Part shown: piece after piece, positions 1 to 7,675 of the stretch
How positions within the stretch are numbered: position 1 is the stretch's first letter
Layout of the letters: every line of letters starts with the position of its first letter
Origin: Candidatus Mesolinea sp.
GTDB lineage: Bacteria > Chloroflexota > Anaerolineae > Anaerolineales > Anaerolineaceae
Assembly: GCA_003445715.1 (NCBI GenBank)
Contig: DMCS01000014.1
Span: forward strand, 5,877 to 25,530
DNA length: 19,654 bases
Direction of reading: 5' to 3'
Notes under the pieces: model-generated
Database searches by the model: none
Seen by the model: only the letters and a program-made list of their open reading frames with translations
Told to the model about the DNA's origin: nothing
Position numbers and translations under genes: made by a program

Positions 1-105
1 CTTAACTTTGAAAAATTTGGGTGGAATCGATTAACCAATGTTTTTCAACACCCTCATACTCATTGGTCGTATATAAATGGAGAATCTGGGCAATAATTGT
101 CGATT

Positions 106-140
106 AAAAAACAAAACCCTGATGAATTCAGGGTCTTGTT
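106..140 (-). terminator. Rho-independent terminator after the YugP-type protease gene
   Basis: The arms ACCCTGA (116-122) and TCAGGGT (128-134) form a perfect 7-bp stem with a 5-nt loop. Read on the minus strand, the stem is followed by a T-rich run (complement of the A-rich stretch 105-116). It lies just past the stop codon at 157, so it should end the S41-YugP transcript. The remaining left edge (1-105) is AT-rich and I see no gene there, only a weak inverted repeat ACCAATG/CATTGGT at 35-41 and 61-67. Confidence 0.8.
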
Positions 141-156
141 TGAGGGCATGTAAAGG

Positions 157-840
157 TTAATTTCTCCTGCCAACGCCGCGCGCAAGCGTCGCGAAGTATA
201 AAAGCTGCAACAGCGAAGTCGCTAAGCCAGCGACGTATGTGAGCGCGGCAGCATTTAAAACACTAGCCACACCCTTTTTCTCTTCCTCATTGACCACTAA
301 GCCGTTTTCAACCAGCATCTGCTTGGCGCGTTTCGAAGCGTTTAGCTCGACGGGCAACGTCACCAGAGAAAAGACTAAACCAGCTGAGAAGAGGATCACG
401 CCCAATTGTGCCAAACCACCAAGCTGTAACATCAACCCTAAAAGTAACATAATCCAGCCAAAAGTCGAGCCGAGATTGACCATCGGGACAAGCGCGCTGC
501 GCAGCTTGAGCGGACCGTAGCCGTCACGTTCCTGTTGAGCGTGGCCCAACTCATGCGCGGCAATTGCCATTGCGGCAACGGAGGGCTGATCAGCGACTCC
601 CTCCGAAAGCGCCAAAGTATGATTGCGCGGATCGTAATGGTCGCTGAGGGTGCCGCGTGTGCGCGTGAGGCGAATATCGTTCATTCCTAAGCGTGAGATT
701 AACTGCTCAGCCGCATCTGTTCCGGTGAGGTTATGGTAATTTCGAACCTTACTCCACTTGCTGTAAGCGGAATTTACATAAAGTTGCGCAATAACCGAAA
801 GGATTAGCGCAGGTAACATGTAGATGAAATAGTTAAGCAT
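157..840 (-). CDS. YugP-type membrane zinc metallopeptidase (Zn_peptidase_2 family)
   Basis: This is a predicted integral-membrane zinc protease of 227 residues, the usual size for the YugP family. HELGH at residues 96-100 supplies two zinc-binding His and the catalytic Glu. PVELNASKRA around residue 163 matches the conserved PVEFxAS block of the family, and its Glu is a likely further ligand. Hydrophobic segments lie at about 2-20, 125-141, 143-161 and 195-217. The ATG at 840 is preceded by AAGGAG with good spacing; an in-frame extension to 912 would run back into the upstream gene and has no comparable site. It starts 20 nt after the S41 protease stop, so the two are probably one operon for envelope protein quality control. 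The physiological substrate is unknown; family assignment is firm. Confidence 0.9.
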   Translation of the reverse strand: MLNYFIYMLPALILSVIAQLYVNSAYSKWSKVRNYHNLTGTDAAEQLISRLGMNDIRLTRTRGTLSDHYDPRNHTLALSEGVADQPSVAAMAIAAHELGHAQQERDGYGPLKLRSALVPMVNLGSTFGWIMLLLGLMLQLGGLAQLGVILFSAGLVFSLVTLPVELNASKRAKQMLVENGLVVNEEEKKGVASVLNAAALTYVAGLATSLLQLLYFATLARGVGRRN

Positions 841-860
841 TTTTACTCCTTGCTTTTTTT

Positions 861-2171
861 TTACTGTTCTAAGAGCAGCTGAATGGCTGCTTCCAATTGA
901 GTGTCTTGCCATTCCACGTTGGTTGTATCGCCATCAGCAGGAACTTGGATATAGTTAGCATATTCGTCTATTTCCACAACCACGTCTGGGGTTAAGCCAA
1001 CGTCGTTAATTTGCTTTTCATTCGGGGTCAGCCAACGCGCGATGGTAATGCGCACGCCGCTATCTTCGGAGGAGAGCGGAATCCAGTTTTGCACCGAGCC
1101 TTTGCCATAGGTCTGCGTGCCGACCAGCTTGCCACGGTTGTGATCTTGGATCGCGCCAGCGACAATCTCTGAAGCAGAAGCGCTGCCTTCGTTGACCAGC
1201 ACAACCAAAGGAATATCGGTGGCGCGCCCGCCTCGTTTGGCAGTGTAAACTTCGCGGGTGCCATCACCGTATTCTTCGTACATGATGACACCATCAGGGA
1301 TAAACTCCGAGGCGACCTCGATAGCTGTAGATAGGTAACCACCACCATTGTTACGCAGGTCTAGGATTAAGCCTTTAGGATTCTGCGCCAAGAGCTCGTC
1401 TAAAGCTGCGCGTAGCTGCTTAGTAGCTTGTTCATTAAAGGTAGTAAGTCCTATATATGCAATGTCATTATCAAGCATGCGGTAATCGACCACCGGCACA
1501 TTGATCTTGGCACGCACGATGGTGAAATCCAGGGTCTCATCGCCGCGGCGAATGGTCAACGTGACGGGTTCGCCAGCAGGTCCGAGGATCTTCTGGAGCA
1601 CCAGGTCACCCGGAACGCCGGTCTGATCTTCACCATCCACGGCAATGACAATATCATTGGCTTTGAGACCGGCTGCCTCAGCCGGTGAGCCTTTCATGGG
1701 GGCAATAATCTTTAAATAATCGCCAGTGGTATCCACCCAAGCGCCGATGCCTTCATATTCGCCCTCCATGCTGGAATTGGCTTGTTTGAACTCAGCGGGA
1801 TCCATATATGACGTATGTTTATCCCCTGTGGCGGCAAGCATGCCGCGAATGGCACCGCGCATCAGAGCGACGTCATCCAATGGCTGGTCTACGAAATTCT
1901 CATGCAGCAGCTGCCAGCTCTCCCAGAAAGGTGTAAAGAGCGTTTTTAGCTCTTCCGGCGTGCTGGTGCTGACATAACCCGTGCATACATCCGTTATAAC
2001 CTCGGTTGTTTGCGTTGCCTGTGCTGTTGGCGTTTGACCTTGGAAAACGGCTTGCACCATGCCGGTGGGGAGTTGATTTCCAACGGCGATGCCGCCTAAA
2101 AAAACGCCAGCGATTACGACTATAGCTAAAAGGACGAATAAAATTGTTCTCAAGACTTTGCCTTGTTGCAT
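861..2171 (-). CDS. S41 family C-terminal processing peptidase (CtpA/CtpB-like)
   Basis: This serine protease is predicted to be anchored by an N-terminal hydrophobic helix (about residues 8-30) and to act outside the cytoplasm, trimming or degrading proteins from their C-terminus. After the helix come a Thr/Gln-rich linker, a helical segment (about 70-130), a PDZ domain (about 135-220) and the S41 core. The core contains DLRNNGGG near 271 and SASASE around 330-335. Aligned on family spacing, the catalytic pair is Ser332 and Lys357 (in TYGKGSVQ), exactly 25 residues apart as in Tsp and CtpB. Length, 436 residues, is normal. The ATG at 2171 has GGAG five bases upstream; an in-frame GTG at 2177 overlaps that ribosome site and was rejected. 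First gene of the likely operon with the YugP-type protease. Confidence 0.93.
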   Translation of the reverse strand: MQQGKVLRTILFVLLAIVVIAGVFLGGIAVGNQLPTGMVQAVFQGQTPTAQATQTTEVITDVCTGYVSTSTPEELKTLFTPFWESWQLLHENFVDQPLDDVALMRGAIRGMLAATGDKHTSYMDPAEFKQANSSMEGEYEGIGAWVDTTGDYLKIIAPMKGSPAEAAGLKANDIVIAVDGEDQTGVPGDLVLQKILGPAGEPVTLTIRRGDETLDFTIVRAKINVPVVDYRMLDNDIAYIGLTTFNEQATKQLRAALDELLAQNPKGLILDLRNNGGGYLSTAIEVASEFIPDGVIMYEEYGDGTREVYTAKRGGRATDIPLVVLVNEGSASASEIVAGAIQDHNRGKLVGTQTYGKGSVQNWIPLSSEDSGVRITIARWLTPNEKQINDVGLTPDVVVEIDEYANYIQVPADGDTTNVEWQDTQLEAAIQLLLEQ

Positions 2172-2195
2172 AACCACTCCAGTCTGTTTCCTTAA

Positions 2196-2225
2196 AATAT
2201 AAGTTTACCTTATGCGGGTTAACTT
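2196..2225 (-). promoter_or_regulatory. Candidate promoter/operator upstream of the S41 protease
   Basis: On the minus strand AAGTTAACC (2217-2225) and GGTAAACTT (2201-2209) form an inverted repeat with 8 of 9 pairs and a 7-nt spacer. It abuts a candidate -10 TATATT (2196-2201); the best -35, TTAACC, is at short spacing. A regulator bound here would control the S41-YugP pair. The intergenic stretch 2226-2313 shows nothing else convincing. Confidence 0.35.
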
Positions 2226-2313
2226 TTTATTTAATCTTGGATTTTTGCACAACTCTAACAGGAAATTCAAAGGAAGTTTACAGCTCTGGCAAACGATAAA
2301 AAAACTGTTGCCT

Positions 2314-2949
2314 CTATCTTATGTCTAAACTAGGGAGGTCTGCCAAGCGGGGAAGCGTACGGTACCCATTTTGAGGCTGCGGGGAAATAAGTACGGTCCT
2401 GAAGCCTAAGCTGGCTGCTACATCCAGGTTTTCCTTGCGGTCATCCACCATGAGGGTTTCTTGTGGCGCGTAGTTGCCAGCAAGCTTTAGGGCAATCTGG
2501 TAGGCGGCTGGGTCGGGCTTGCAATAGGGCTGCACATCGCGGATATCGATAATGCCGGCGAAGCACTCCGCAACTTGCATCACGTTGAGTACGTTTTGGG
2601 CATGTTCGCGGCTGGCGTTCGTAAAGATCCACTTGGGTTGTGGCAGCTGCAGCAAGGCCTGACGCAGCTCGGCATCCGGCTGCAAGAGGCTGGGGAGGTC
2701 CAGGTCGTGCACATAATGCAGGTAGTCATCCATATCCACGCCATATTCACGTTGCAGCCCGCGCAAGGTGGTGCCATAGGTACGGAAGAGGCGCTCGCGC
2801 AGCGCAGGGGCTTCTGCCAAGGGGATGCCTAGCACCTCGTGCATATAAGTGACCATGCGCTGGCTGGCGATTGGCCAGACGCCAGCAGAGGCTGGATAAA
2901 CCGTATCGTCTAGGTCGACGAAAAAGGCACGAATGGGGGAGGAGGTCAT
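2314..2949 (-). CDS. HAD family hydrolase, pyrimidine 5'-nucleotidase-like
   Basis: This cytoplasmic haloacid-dehalogenase phosphatase has about 211 residues. Motif I is FFVDLDDTVYP (nucleophile Asp12, acid/base Asp14), motif II is IFTNAS, motif III is the Lys of CKPDP, and motif IV is LMVDDRKEN. The TVYP stretch after motif I, the alpha-helical cap that follows and the VDDRKEN block resemble the SDT1-type pyrimidine 5'-nucleotidase group, which dephosphorylates UMP/CMP. Substrate within HAD enzymes is hard to read from sequence, so the phosphatase call is strong and the nucleotidase call moderate. I chose ATG 2949; a GTG at 2961 in frame is possible and neither has a strong ribosome site. 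It follows the AT-rich membrane gene by 45 nt on the same strand and may be co-transcribed. Confidence 0.82.
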   Translation of the reverse strand: MTSSPIRAFFVDLDDTVYPASAGVWPIASQRMVTYMHEVLGIPLAEAPALRERLFRTYGTTLRGLQREYGVDMDDYLHYVHDLDLPSLLQPDAELRQALLQLPQPKWIFTNASREHAQNVLNVMQVAECFAGIIDIRDVQPYCKPDPAAYQIALKLAGNYAPQETLMVDDRKENLDVAASLGFRTVLISPQPQNGYRTLPRLADLPSLDIR

Positions 2950-2994
2950 TAAATTGTCCACACTCTAATGAGGTAAATGTTGATTAATGAAAAT

Positions 2995-4221
2995 TTAAGG
3001 TTCAATAGGAATAAAACGAAAATGTGTTAGGTTAACTTTCACCGACGAATCGGCAGAAAGATAATATCCGATAAAAATACTATCCCAATCTGAGTTAAAT
3101 TGTATTTCAGGAAAAATCGGTTCCTTTTCTAATCCTTTTATATTACATTTGAGAATTTGACCATTTTTATCGCAAGTTAATAAGTATTCAATATCAGGAT
3201 GGAAAATGTAATAATCATAAGAATAAGTATGTTCCTTATTGTTAAAATATAAATTATTATTCGTAAACATAAACAAACTATCAAAATCACTTATTTTTGT
3301 AAATTTTAAAGCATCTTTTGAATTTATAAACATAATATAAATTATAGAACCATCCGAGTTTTGGGATAAAAGATCCAGATCTTTGAATTTGATGTTTAAC
3401 TCAAAATTATCTTTGATAGACAATAAGTGATATATTCCCGCAGTTTCATTTTTATTATCTTTATCAGTTTTTGCAGAAATGTTCAATCCATGTTCTAATC
3501 CAGTAAAGCCTAACCTATTTAAATTTAAACACTCTTGATTAATATCTATTTCATCCAATGTTACTAGGTATCCTGGGTATATTTTCCAATCAGAAGGTAT
3601 ACAACTGTCAGCAAATTCTTCTATTGGGGTTGATAAAGTAGGAATTTCAGTATTCTCAGGCGTTTTTGTGATGGTGGGAATATCTGTTGTTGTGGTTTCG
3701 CTAGGTAGTGGAGTAGGTGTTTCGGTTGGATTACTCGGATCTGTTGAGGTAGACGAAATTTGTGCTGTTAGGGTTTTTGTGGTAATAGGCGGTGTAAATA
3801 AAGGAGTTTCCACAGGAACGGACTCTGGAAAGAAAAAATTATTAATAGCATTAGACGTAATCGGAATAAATAATGATAATATTATTAACATAGTAATAAC
3901 GATAAAGGAAATTCCATAACCATTAACCTTTTTTTTACCTCCATCAAATTCAAATAATATATGAGATTTTTTTTGCAATTCATAAATTAAAAATATTAAT
4001 ATGAAAATAATAGAAACAATAATTATAACATTAAGCCATTTAGCTTGCATAAGCACTCCAATCGGAATAAGTGAAACAAATATTGTAGACAAAAATTGAA
4101 TTACAAATTCAAATATATAATGAAAAGGATTGTCCTTTATACTATCAAGGAATTTCTTCCATGCATTTTTATCACGAATCCTTTTTTCTCCTTCAACTTT
4201 AGGGGTTTTAATCTCATCCAT
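2995..4221 (-). CDS. Hypothetical membrane protein with Pro/Thr-rich linker and exported C-terminal domain
   Basis: I do not recognise this 408-residue protein. A charged cytoplasmic N-terminus (1-34) precedes hydrophobic segments at about 36-58, 62-81 and 102-122. A Pro/Thr/Ser-rich linker (about 134-204) of repeated TPT/TET units leads to a C-terminal region of about 200 residues beginning near a Cys-rich CIPSDW. The end (IFIGYYLSADSSVKVNLTHFRF) looks like the last strands of a concanavalin-like beta-sandwich; that fold is inference. Topology suggests a membrane-tethered surface domain, for example for glycan binding or sensing. The gene is strikingly AT-rich, unlike both neighbours, which suggests acquisition by transfer. 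ATG 4221 is used; an in-frame TTG at 4233 is less likely. Neither has a clear ribosome site. Confidence 0.75.
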   Translation of the reverse strand: MDEIKTPKVEGEKRIRDKNAWKKFLDSIKDNPFHYIFEFVIQFLSTIFVSLIPIGVLMQAKWLNVIIIVSIIFILIFLIYELQKKSHILFEFDGGKKKVNGYGISFIVITMLIILSLFIPITSNAINNFFFPESVPVETPLFTPPITTKTLTAQISSTSTDPSNPTETPTPLPSETTTTDIPTITKTPENTEIPTLSTPIEEFADSCIPSDWKIYPGYLVTLDEIDINQECLNLNRLGFTGLEHGLNISAKTDKDNKNETAGIYHLLSIKDNFELNIKFKDLDLLSQNSDGSIIYIMFINSKDALKFTKISDFDSLFMFTNNNLYFNNKEHTYSYDYYIFHPDIEYLLTCDKNGQILKCNIKGLEKEPIFPEIQFNSDWDSIFIGYYLSADSSVKVNLTHFRFIPIEP

Positions 4222-4381
4222 ATAATTTCGCAAATAAAAAATCTAATATTGTCAAATTATAATCGTTTAAGCAGGTTTTATTATATGTAATATATCCTCG
4301 TTGAAAACTGTAATTTACAAAATAACTTATCCGCGCCAAAGTGGCGGAAATTACCCTGAATATTATTTAGATTTATACAAT
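4222..4381. other. AT-rich intergenic region with hairpin and promoter-like elements
   Basis: This spacer follows dnaJ/cbpA on the minus strand and precedes the AT-rich membrane gene. A GC hairpin, CCGCCA/TGGCG-GG on the minus strand (4331-4347), followed by a partly T-rich stretch could end the cbpA transcript. A TATAAT on the minus strand (4254-4259) and TTGACA just after it are candidate promoter parts, but no -35/-10 pair at standard spacing is clear. No coding region is seen. Confidence 0.4.
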
Positions 4382-5362
4382 TTACACCCGCCGCATATTT
4401 TTGATCTCGCGGAACTTGTCTTTTTCTGCGCTGGTTAAGTGCTGCGGAATGTGGATCTCCACCGTGGCGTAAAGGTCACCCTTCTTTTGCGGGTCTTTCA
4501 GGTTAGGCATCCCCAAGCCCTTCAGCCGAAAGGTCTTTCCCGTATCAGTGCCCTCCGGAATGGTCAGGCGCACTGGTTTGCCCAAGGTGGGCACGCTCAC
4601 CTCGCCACCCAGGATGGCAGTATAAATATCAACGGGCACGCGCACATAGAGGTCATCGCCTTTGCGCGTAAAGGTTGGATGCGGTAATACCTTGATACGC
4701 AGATATAAGTCCGCGCCGTCAGCCTGACCGCTGAGGCGCACGCGCGAACCGTTATCCACACCCGGTGGAATTTTGGCTTCGATGCGCCTGCCGCCTTCAA
4801 ATTGGAGCAAGCGCGTGGTGCCGTTGTAGGCTTCCTCCAACGTGATTTCGACTTCGTGCTGCACGTCTTGCGAGCGGGTGGGGCGCTGCGTTCGGCGGGA
4901 ACTGGTGCGTGTGGTGCGCTGCCTAGGTTGCCCGCTAAAGCCAGCTCCGCCCATGCCGCTGCCAAAGAGGGTCTCGAAGAAATCAGAGAAACCTCCAAAC
5001 CCTCCCATGCCGCCCAAACCGCCGAACATTTCCTCGAACTCTTCAGGAGACACGGTGCGGTAACTTGTGCCGCTGCCAGGTTGATATTGCCAGTCGCCCC
5101 AGTTGAAGTCCTCAGGGCGGCCGCCGCTGGACTGATATTGCTGCCATTGCGAGCCAAACTGGTCGTACTTACGACGTTTTTCGGGGTCAGAGAGCACCTG
5201 ATAAGCCTCGTTGACCTCTTTGAACATCTCCTCAGCCTTGGGGTTATCCGGGTTTTTGTCCGGATGATATCGCAAGGCTAATTTGCGGAAAGCTGATTTA
5301 ATCTCCGCATCGGTGGCGTTTTTATTCACCCCTAAAATTTTATAGTAATCCTTATATTCCAT
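4382..5362 (-). CDS. cbpA: DnaJ-family co-chaperone of the CbpA type (no zinc finger)
   Basis: This is a type II J-protein of 326 residues that would stimulate ATP hydrolysis by DnaK and deliver clients to it. The J domain occupies residues 4-70 with the essential HPD at 33-35. A Gly/Phe/Met-rich region follows (about 113-145), then a basic Arg/Thr linker (147-165). Two C-terminal beta-domains run from about 166 to 310, including the hydrophobic DLYVRVPVDIYTAILGGEV block typical of DnaJ and CbpA. The four CxxCxGxG zinc repeats of true DnaJ are absent, so the CbpA class fits better than DnaJ. No dnaK or grpE lies nearby. The start at ATG 5362 places the J domain directly at the N-terminus as usual. 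Confidence 0.9.
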   Translation of the reverse strand: MEYKDYYKILGVNKNATDAEIKSAFRKLALRYHPDKNPDNPKAEEMFKEVNEAYQVLSDPEKRRKYDQFGSQWQQYQSSGGRPEDFNWGDWQYQPGSGTSYRTVSPEEFEEMFGGLGGMGGFGGFSDFFETLFGSGMGGAGFSGQPRQRTTRTSSRRTQRPTRSQDVQHEVEITLEEAYNGTTRLLQFEGGRRIEAKIPPGVDNGSRVRLSGQADGADLYLRIKVLPHPTFTRKGDDLYVRVPVDIYTAILGGEVSVPTLGKPVRLTIPEGTDTGKTFRLKGLGMPNLKDPQKKGDLYATVEIHIPQHLTSAEKDKFREIKNMRRV

Positions 5363-5396
5363 AATGCCAACACTTCAACAATAATATTTAAACTGC

Positions 5397-5414
5397 TTTA
5401 TCGTATCAGATAAA
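5397..5414. promoter_or_regulatory. Inverted repeat upstream of cbpA
   Basis: TTTATC (5397-5402) and GATAAA (5409-5414) are perfect 6-bp arms around a 6-nt spacer, flanked on both sides by AATATTTAAA (direct repeat at about 5383 and 5412). It lies 35 bp before the cbpA start. It does not match the CIRCE element known for HrcA. An operator role is a guess; AT-rich spacers give such repeats by chance. Confidence 0.3.
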
Positions 5415-5451
5415 TATTTAAATTGTGTAAATAAGCGAGGTTTTTTCTGGC

Positions 5452-6177
5452 TTAGGCAAAAGTTTCTTCTCGGGGTTGCGCATAGATTCCGCGAGCGTGC
5501 TTGGGTAATAGTTCCGCAATGTGGCTCATAATCTCCCAACCGGCAGTGCGGACTTCTTCACGCATGGGGACTTTGCTCAAGGAGCCTTCACCTAGAGGAC
5601 CAAAGGGCTTGCCGATACGACTGATAACCCGGGTGCGGCGCTTCTTCTTACGCAGTGTGCCAAACAGATCCCAATTATCTTCGCTGTAGGTGCTAATGGG
5701 TAAAATGGGAGCACCGGAACGCAAGGCTAAGTAAGCCGCGCCTGGCAATGGTTTGCCTAAAGGTGCCGGGTGTACATGCCCCTCAGGGAAGATACCTAAA
5801 ACCCCGCCTTGGGATAATATTGCTTCAGCAGCGCGTAACGATTCGAGATTCGGTGAACCTTGTAAAATTTTCAGCGTACCCCACAGGCTGGGTAAGAAGC
5901 GCATGGATGGCGGTGCGTTAGGCATTTCCAAATCGTTGATAAATTCCATCATGTAATTGGTGCTGCGCAGGGGCCCAATGCTATCTAGAAAGTGGAAATG
6001 GTTCCCGACAATTAGAAGAGGGCCTTCTTTTGGAAGATTTTCCCGTCCTTCGATGCGATATTCAGTGAGCACCGCGGAAGCTACAGAAAGTAGCCCTTGC
6101 AGGAAGTGACGAATCAGGCGCCGGCGGGGATAGGGATATTTTTTTATGTATGCATCGGTAAGGTCTTTGTGGCTCAT
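5452..6177 (-). CDS. PlsC-like lysophospholipid/glycerophosphate acyltransferase
   Basis: This 241-residue protein belongs to the PlsC acyltransferase superfamily, which transfers acyl chains to glycerol-phosphate lipids at the membrane. The catalytic HX4D motif is NHFHFLD (His60, Asp65), and the substrate-binding FPEG motif follows at 130-133. A third block, PILPIS, lies at 157-162. The N-terminus (about 22-40) is amphipathic and could attach the protein to the membrane. The exact acceptor (1-acyl-glycerol-3-phosphate or another lipid) cannot be read. ATG 6177 is the only sensible start, although the GAGGAG ribosome site lies 13 nt upstream, which is long. It is transcribed divergently from the MFS exporter. 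Confidence 0.87.
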   Translation of the reverse strand: MSHKDLTDAYIKKYPYPRRRLIRHFLQGLLSVASAVLTEYRIEGRENLPKEGPLLIVGNHFHFLDSIGPLRSTNYMMEFINDLEMPNAPPSMRFLPSLWGTLKILQGSPNLESLRAAEAILSQGGVLGIFPEGHVHPAPLGKPLPGAAYLALRSGAPILPISTYSEDNWDLFGTLRKKKRRTRVISRIGKPFGPLGEGSLSKVPMREEVRTAGWEIMSHIAELLPKHARGIYAQPREETFA

Positions 6178-6205
6178 TGCGTGATAATTACTCCTCTAAC
6201 ATTAA

Positions 6206-6211
6206 ATTATA
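6206..6211 (-). promoter_or_regulatory. Candidate -10 box for the acyltransferase gene
   Basis: A perfect TATAAT on the minus strand lies 28 bp before the ATG at 6177. No good -35 is found at 16-18 bp spacing (best is TTATTT), so the promoter may need help or be weak. Confidence 0.45.
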
Positions 6212-6299
6212 CCGCCAGATGGTGCTGAAATAAGCTTAAAGGGTTACATAAAAAAAGGGTTTAACTGCCTAAATTGTGCACTGTATCATTGTGTCCAGT

Positions 6300-6305
6300 T
6301 ATAAT
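6300..6305 (+). promoter_or_regulatory. Candidate -10 box for the MFS exporter gene
   Basis: A perfect TATAAT lies 50 bp before the ATG at 6356. The -35 region is poor, although GTGCAC, a short palindrome, sits 18 bp upstream. With the opposite TATAAT at 6206-6211 it makes a compact divergent promoter region of 178 bp. Confidence 0.45.
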
Positions 6306-6355
6306 ATGGGCATTAATGCCTGTTGTGACCTTAGCGGAGAAAAGAAGGTTAAATT

Positions 6356-7669
6356 ATGGACCAGCCTAGTGCGGAAAAACCTAAGACAACAGACCGAAAA
6401 TGGCTGCGGAATTACTTACCGATGTGGATCGGGCAGGCTGTTTCACTGTTAGGTAGTTCTTTAGTGCAATTTGCCTTGGTCTGGTACCTGACCGACCAAA
6501 CTGGCTCGGCAACTGTGCTGGCGATGGCAACGCTGGTAGCTTTGCTTCCGCAAGTCTTTTTAGGACCGTTTTCTGGGGCAGTTGTAGACCGTCTGAACCG
6601 TAAGACGGTGATGATCGTCTCGGATTCACTCGTGGCACTTACGACGCTTGGCCTAATGGCGTCCTTTATGCTGGGCAGCATTCAGGTGTGGCATATTTAC
6701 TTAGCCATGTTCTTGCGCTCGCTTTTCGGGACTTTCCAGATGCCGGCGATGAGCGCTTCCACCACGCTGATGGTGCCCCCTGAGCAATATTCACGTTTGG
6801 GTGGGGTCAATCAGGCGCTCTATGGTGTGCTCAATATCGTCAGCCCGCCTTTAGGCGCAGCGCTGCTGGCTGCCTTTGCCATTGACGCTGTGCTCATGGT
6901 CGATATTGTGACGGCTGCACTGGCGATTGGCTTGCTCGCCTTTTTTGTCAAGGTGCCACAACCCAAGCGTGCGGATGCCAGCCAGGCGATGACTCCAAAG
7001 CAAGTAATTGCCGATGTACGCTATGGGCTAAAGTATGCATATACCTGGAAGGGACTATTTGCGCTGCTCCTGATGGCTGCCTTGGTCAACATGGTGCTCT
7101 CGCCTGCTTTCTCGCTATTGCCGCTGCACGTAACCCAACATTTTGGCCGCGGTTTGGAAGAAGTGGCTTTGATGGATTCGGCTGTTGGGATTGGAATTGT
7201 GGTTGGCGGTGTGCTCTTGGGGGTTTGGGGAGGCTTTAAGCGCAAGATGACCACCATCCTTATCGGCTGGGTGGGAATCGGGCTATCAGCATTAGCTATT
7301 GGGTTGATCCCTGCCAGCGGTTTTGCTTTTGCAGTGGTGATGATTACCATTGTGGGGCTTTCCAGCGCCCTGACGAATGGTCCATTAGGTGCGCTCATGC
7401 AAGCTAAAGTGCCACCAGAAATGCAAGGCAGAGTCTTTACTGTGATGAATAGCCTATCCACTGGTGCGATGCCCTTGGGGATGCTGATGGCTGGGCCGTT
7501 GGCAAATGCATTAGGGACCTCCGCATGGTTTGTCATTGCCGGCGTGACGTTGCTCATTACAGGTGTGATAGCTTACGTAATGAAGGAAGTCTACACCTTA
7601 GATGATCAACTGCCGGGCGGGGCGCTACAGCCAGCCGTTGCGGAAGTTGGAGCGCCAGCGACAGACTAA
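6356..7669 (+). CDS. MFS transporter, DHA3/MFS_3-type exporter
   Basis: This major facilitator protein of 437 residues has about 12 hydrophobic segments and probably exports a small molecule by proton antiport. GAVVDRLNRK at residues 74-83 is the family motif A in the loop between helices 2 and 3. The pattern PPEMQGRVFTVMNSL around residue 357 is typical of the MFS_3 group (EntS, macrolide efflux Mef-like). The middle loop after helix 6 and an acidic, soluble C-terminus are normal. Substrate is not predictable; a resistance role is possible but unproven. The ATG at 6356 has AGAAGG eight bases upstream. It ends 6 bp from the convergent HAD gene, with no visible terminator between them. Confidence 0.88.
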   Translation: MDQPSAEKPKTTDRKWLRNYLPMWIGQAVSLLGSSLVQFALVWYLTDQTGSATVLAMATLVALLPQVFLGPFSGAVVDRLNRKTVMIVSDSLVALTTLGLMASFMLGSIQVWHIYLAMFLRSLFGTFQMPAMSASTTLMVPPEQYSRLGGVNQALYGVLNIVSPPLGAALLAAFAIDAVLMVDIVTAALAIGLLAFFVKVPQPKRADASQAMTPKQVIADVRYGLKYAYTWKGLFALLLMAALVNMVLSPAFSLLPLHVTQHFGRGLEEVALMDSAVGIGIVVGGVLLGVWGGFKRKMTTILIGWVGIGLSALAIGLIPASGFAFAVVMITIVGLSSALTNGPLGALMQAKVPPEMQGRVFTVMNSLSTGAMPLGMLMAGPLANALGTSAWFVIAGVTLLITGVIAYVMKEVYTLDDQLPGGALQPAVAEVGAPATD

Positions 7670-7675
7670 ATATCC

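Noticed and set aside
1..105. Inverted repeat ACCAATG/CATTGGT at the left edge as a terminator or site
   Set aside because: Seven-bp arms with a 19-nt loop in AT-rich DNA and no T-run; too weak to call.
841..912. N-terminal extension of the YugP-type protease into the S41 gene
   Set aside because: It would overlap the S41 coding end and lacks a ribosome site, whereas ATG 840 has AAGGAG at good spacing and begins with the conserved hydrophobic helix.
4802..5281. Long open frame on the plus strand opposite cbpA
   Set aside because: It is antisense to the well-supported J-protein, its translation is Ala/Arg/Leu-rich without motifs, and it has no ribosome site or promoter.
7021..7557. 178-codon open frame on minus inside the MFS gene
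   Set aside because: It is a shadow of the MFS coding frame, with Pro/Thr/Ala-rich composition and no recognisable domain.
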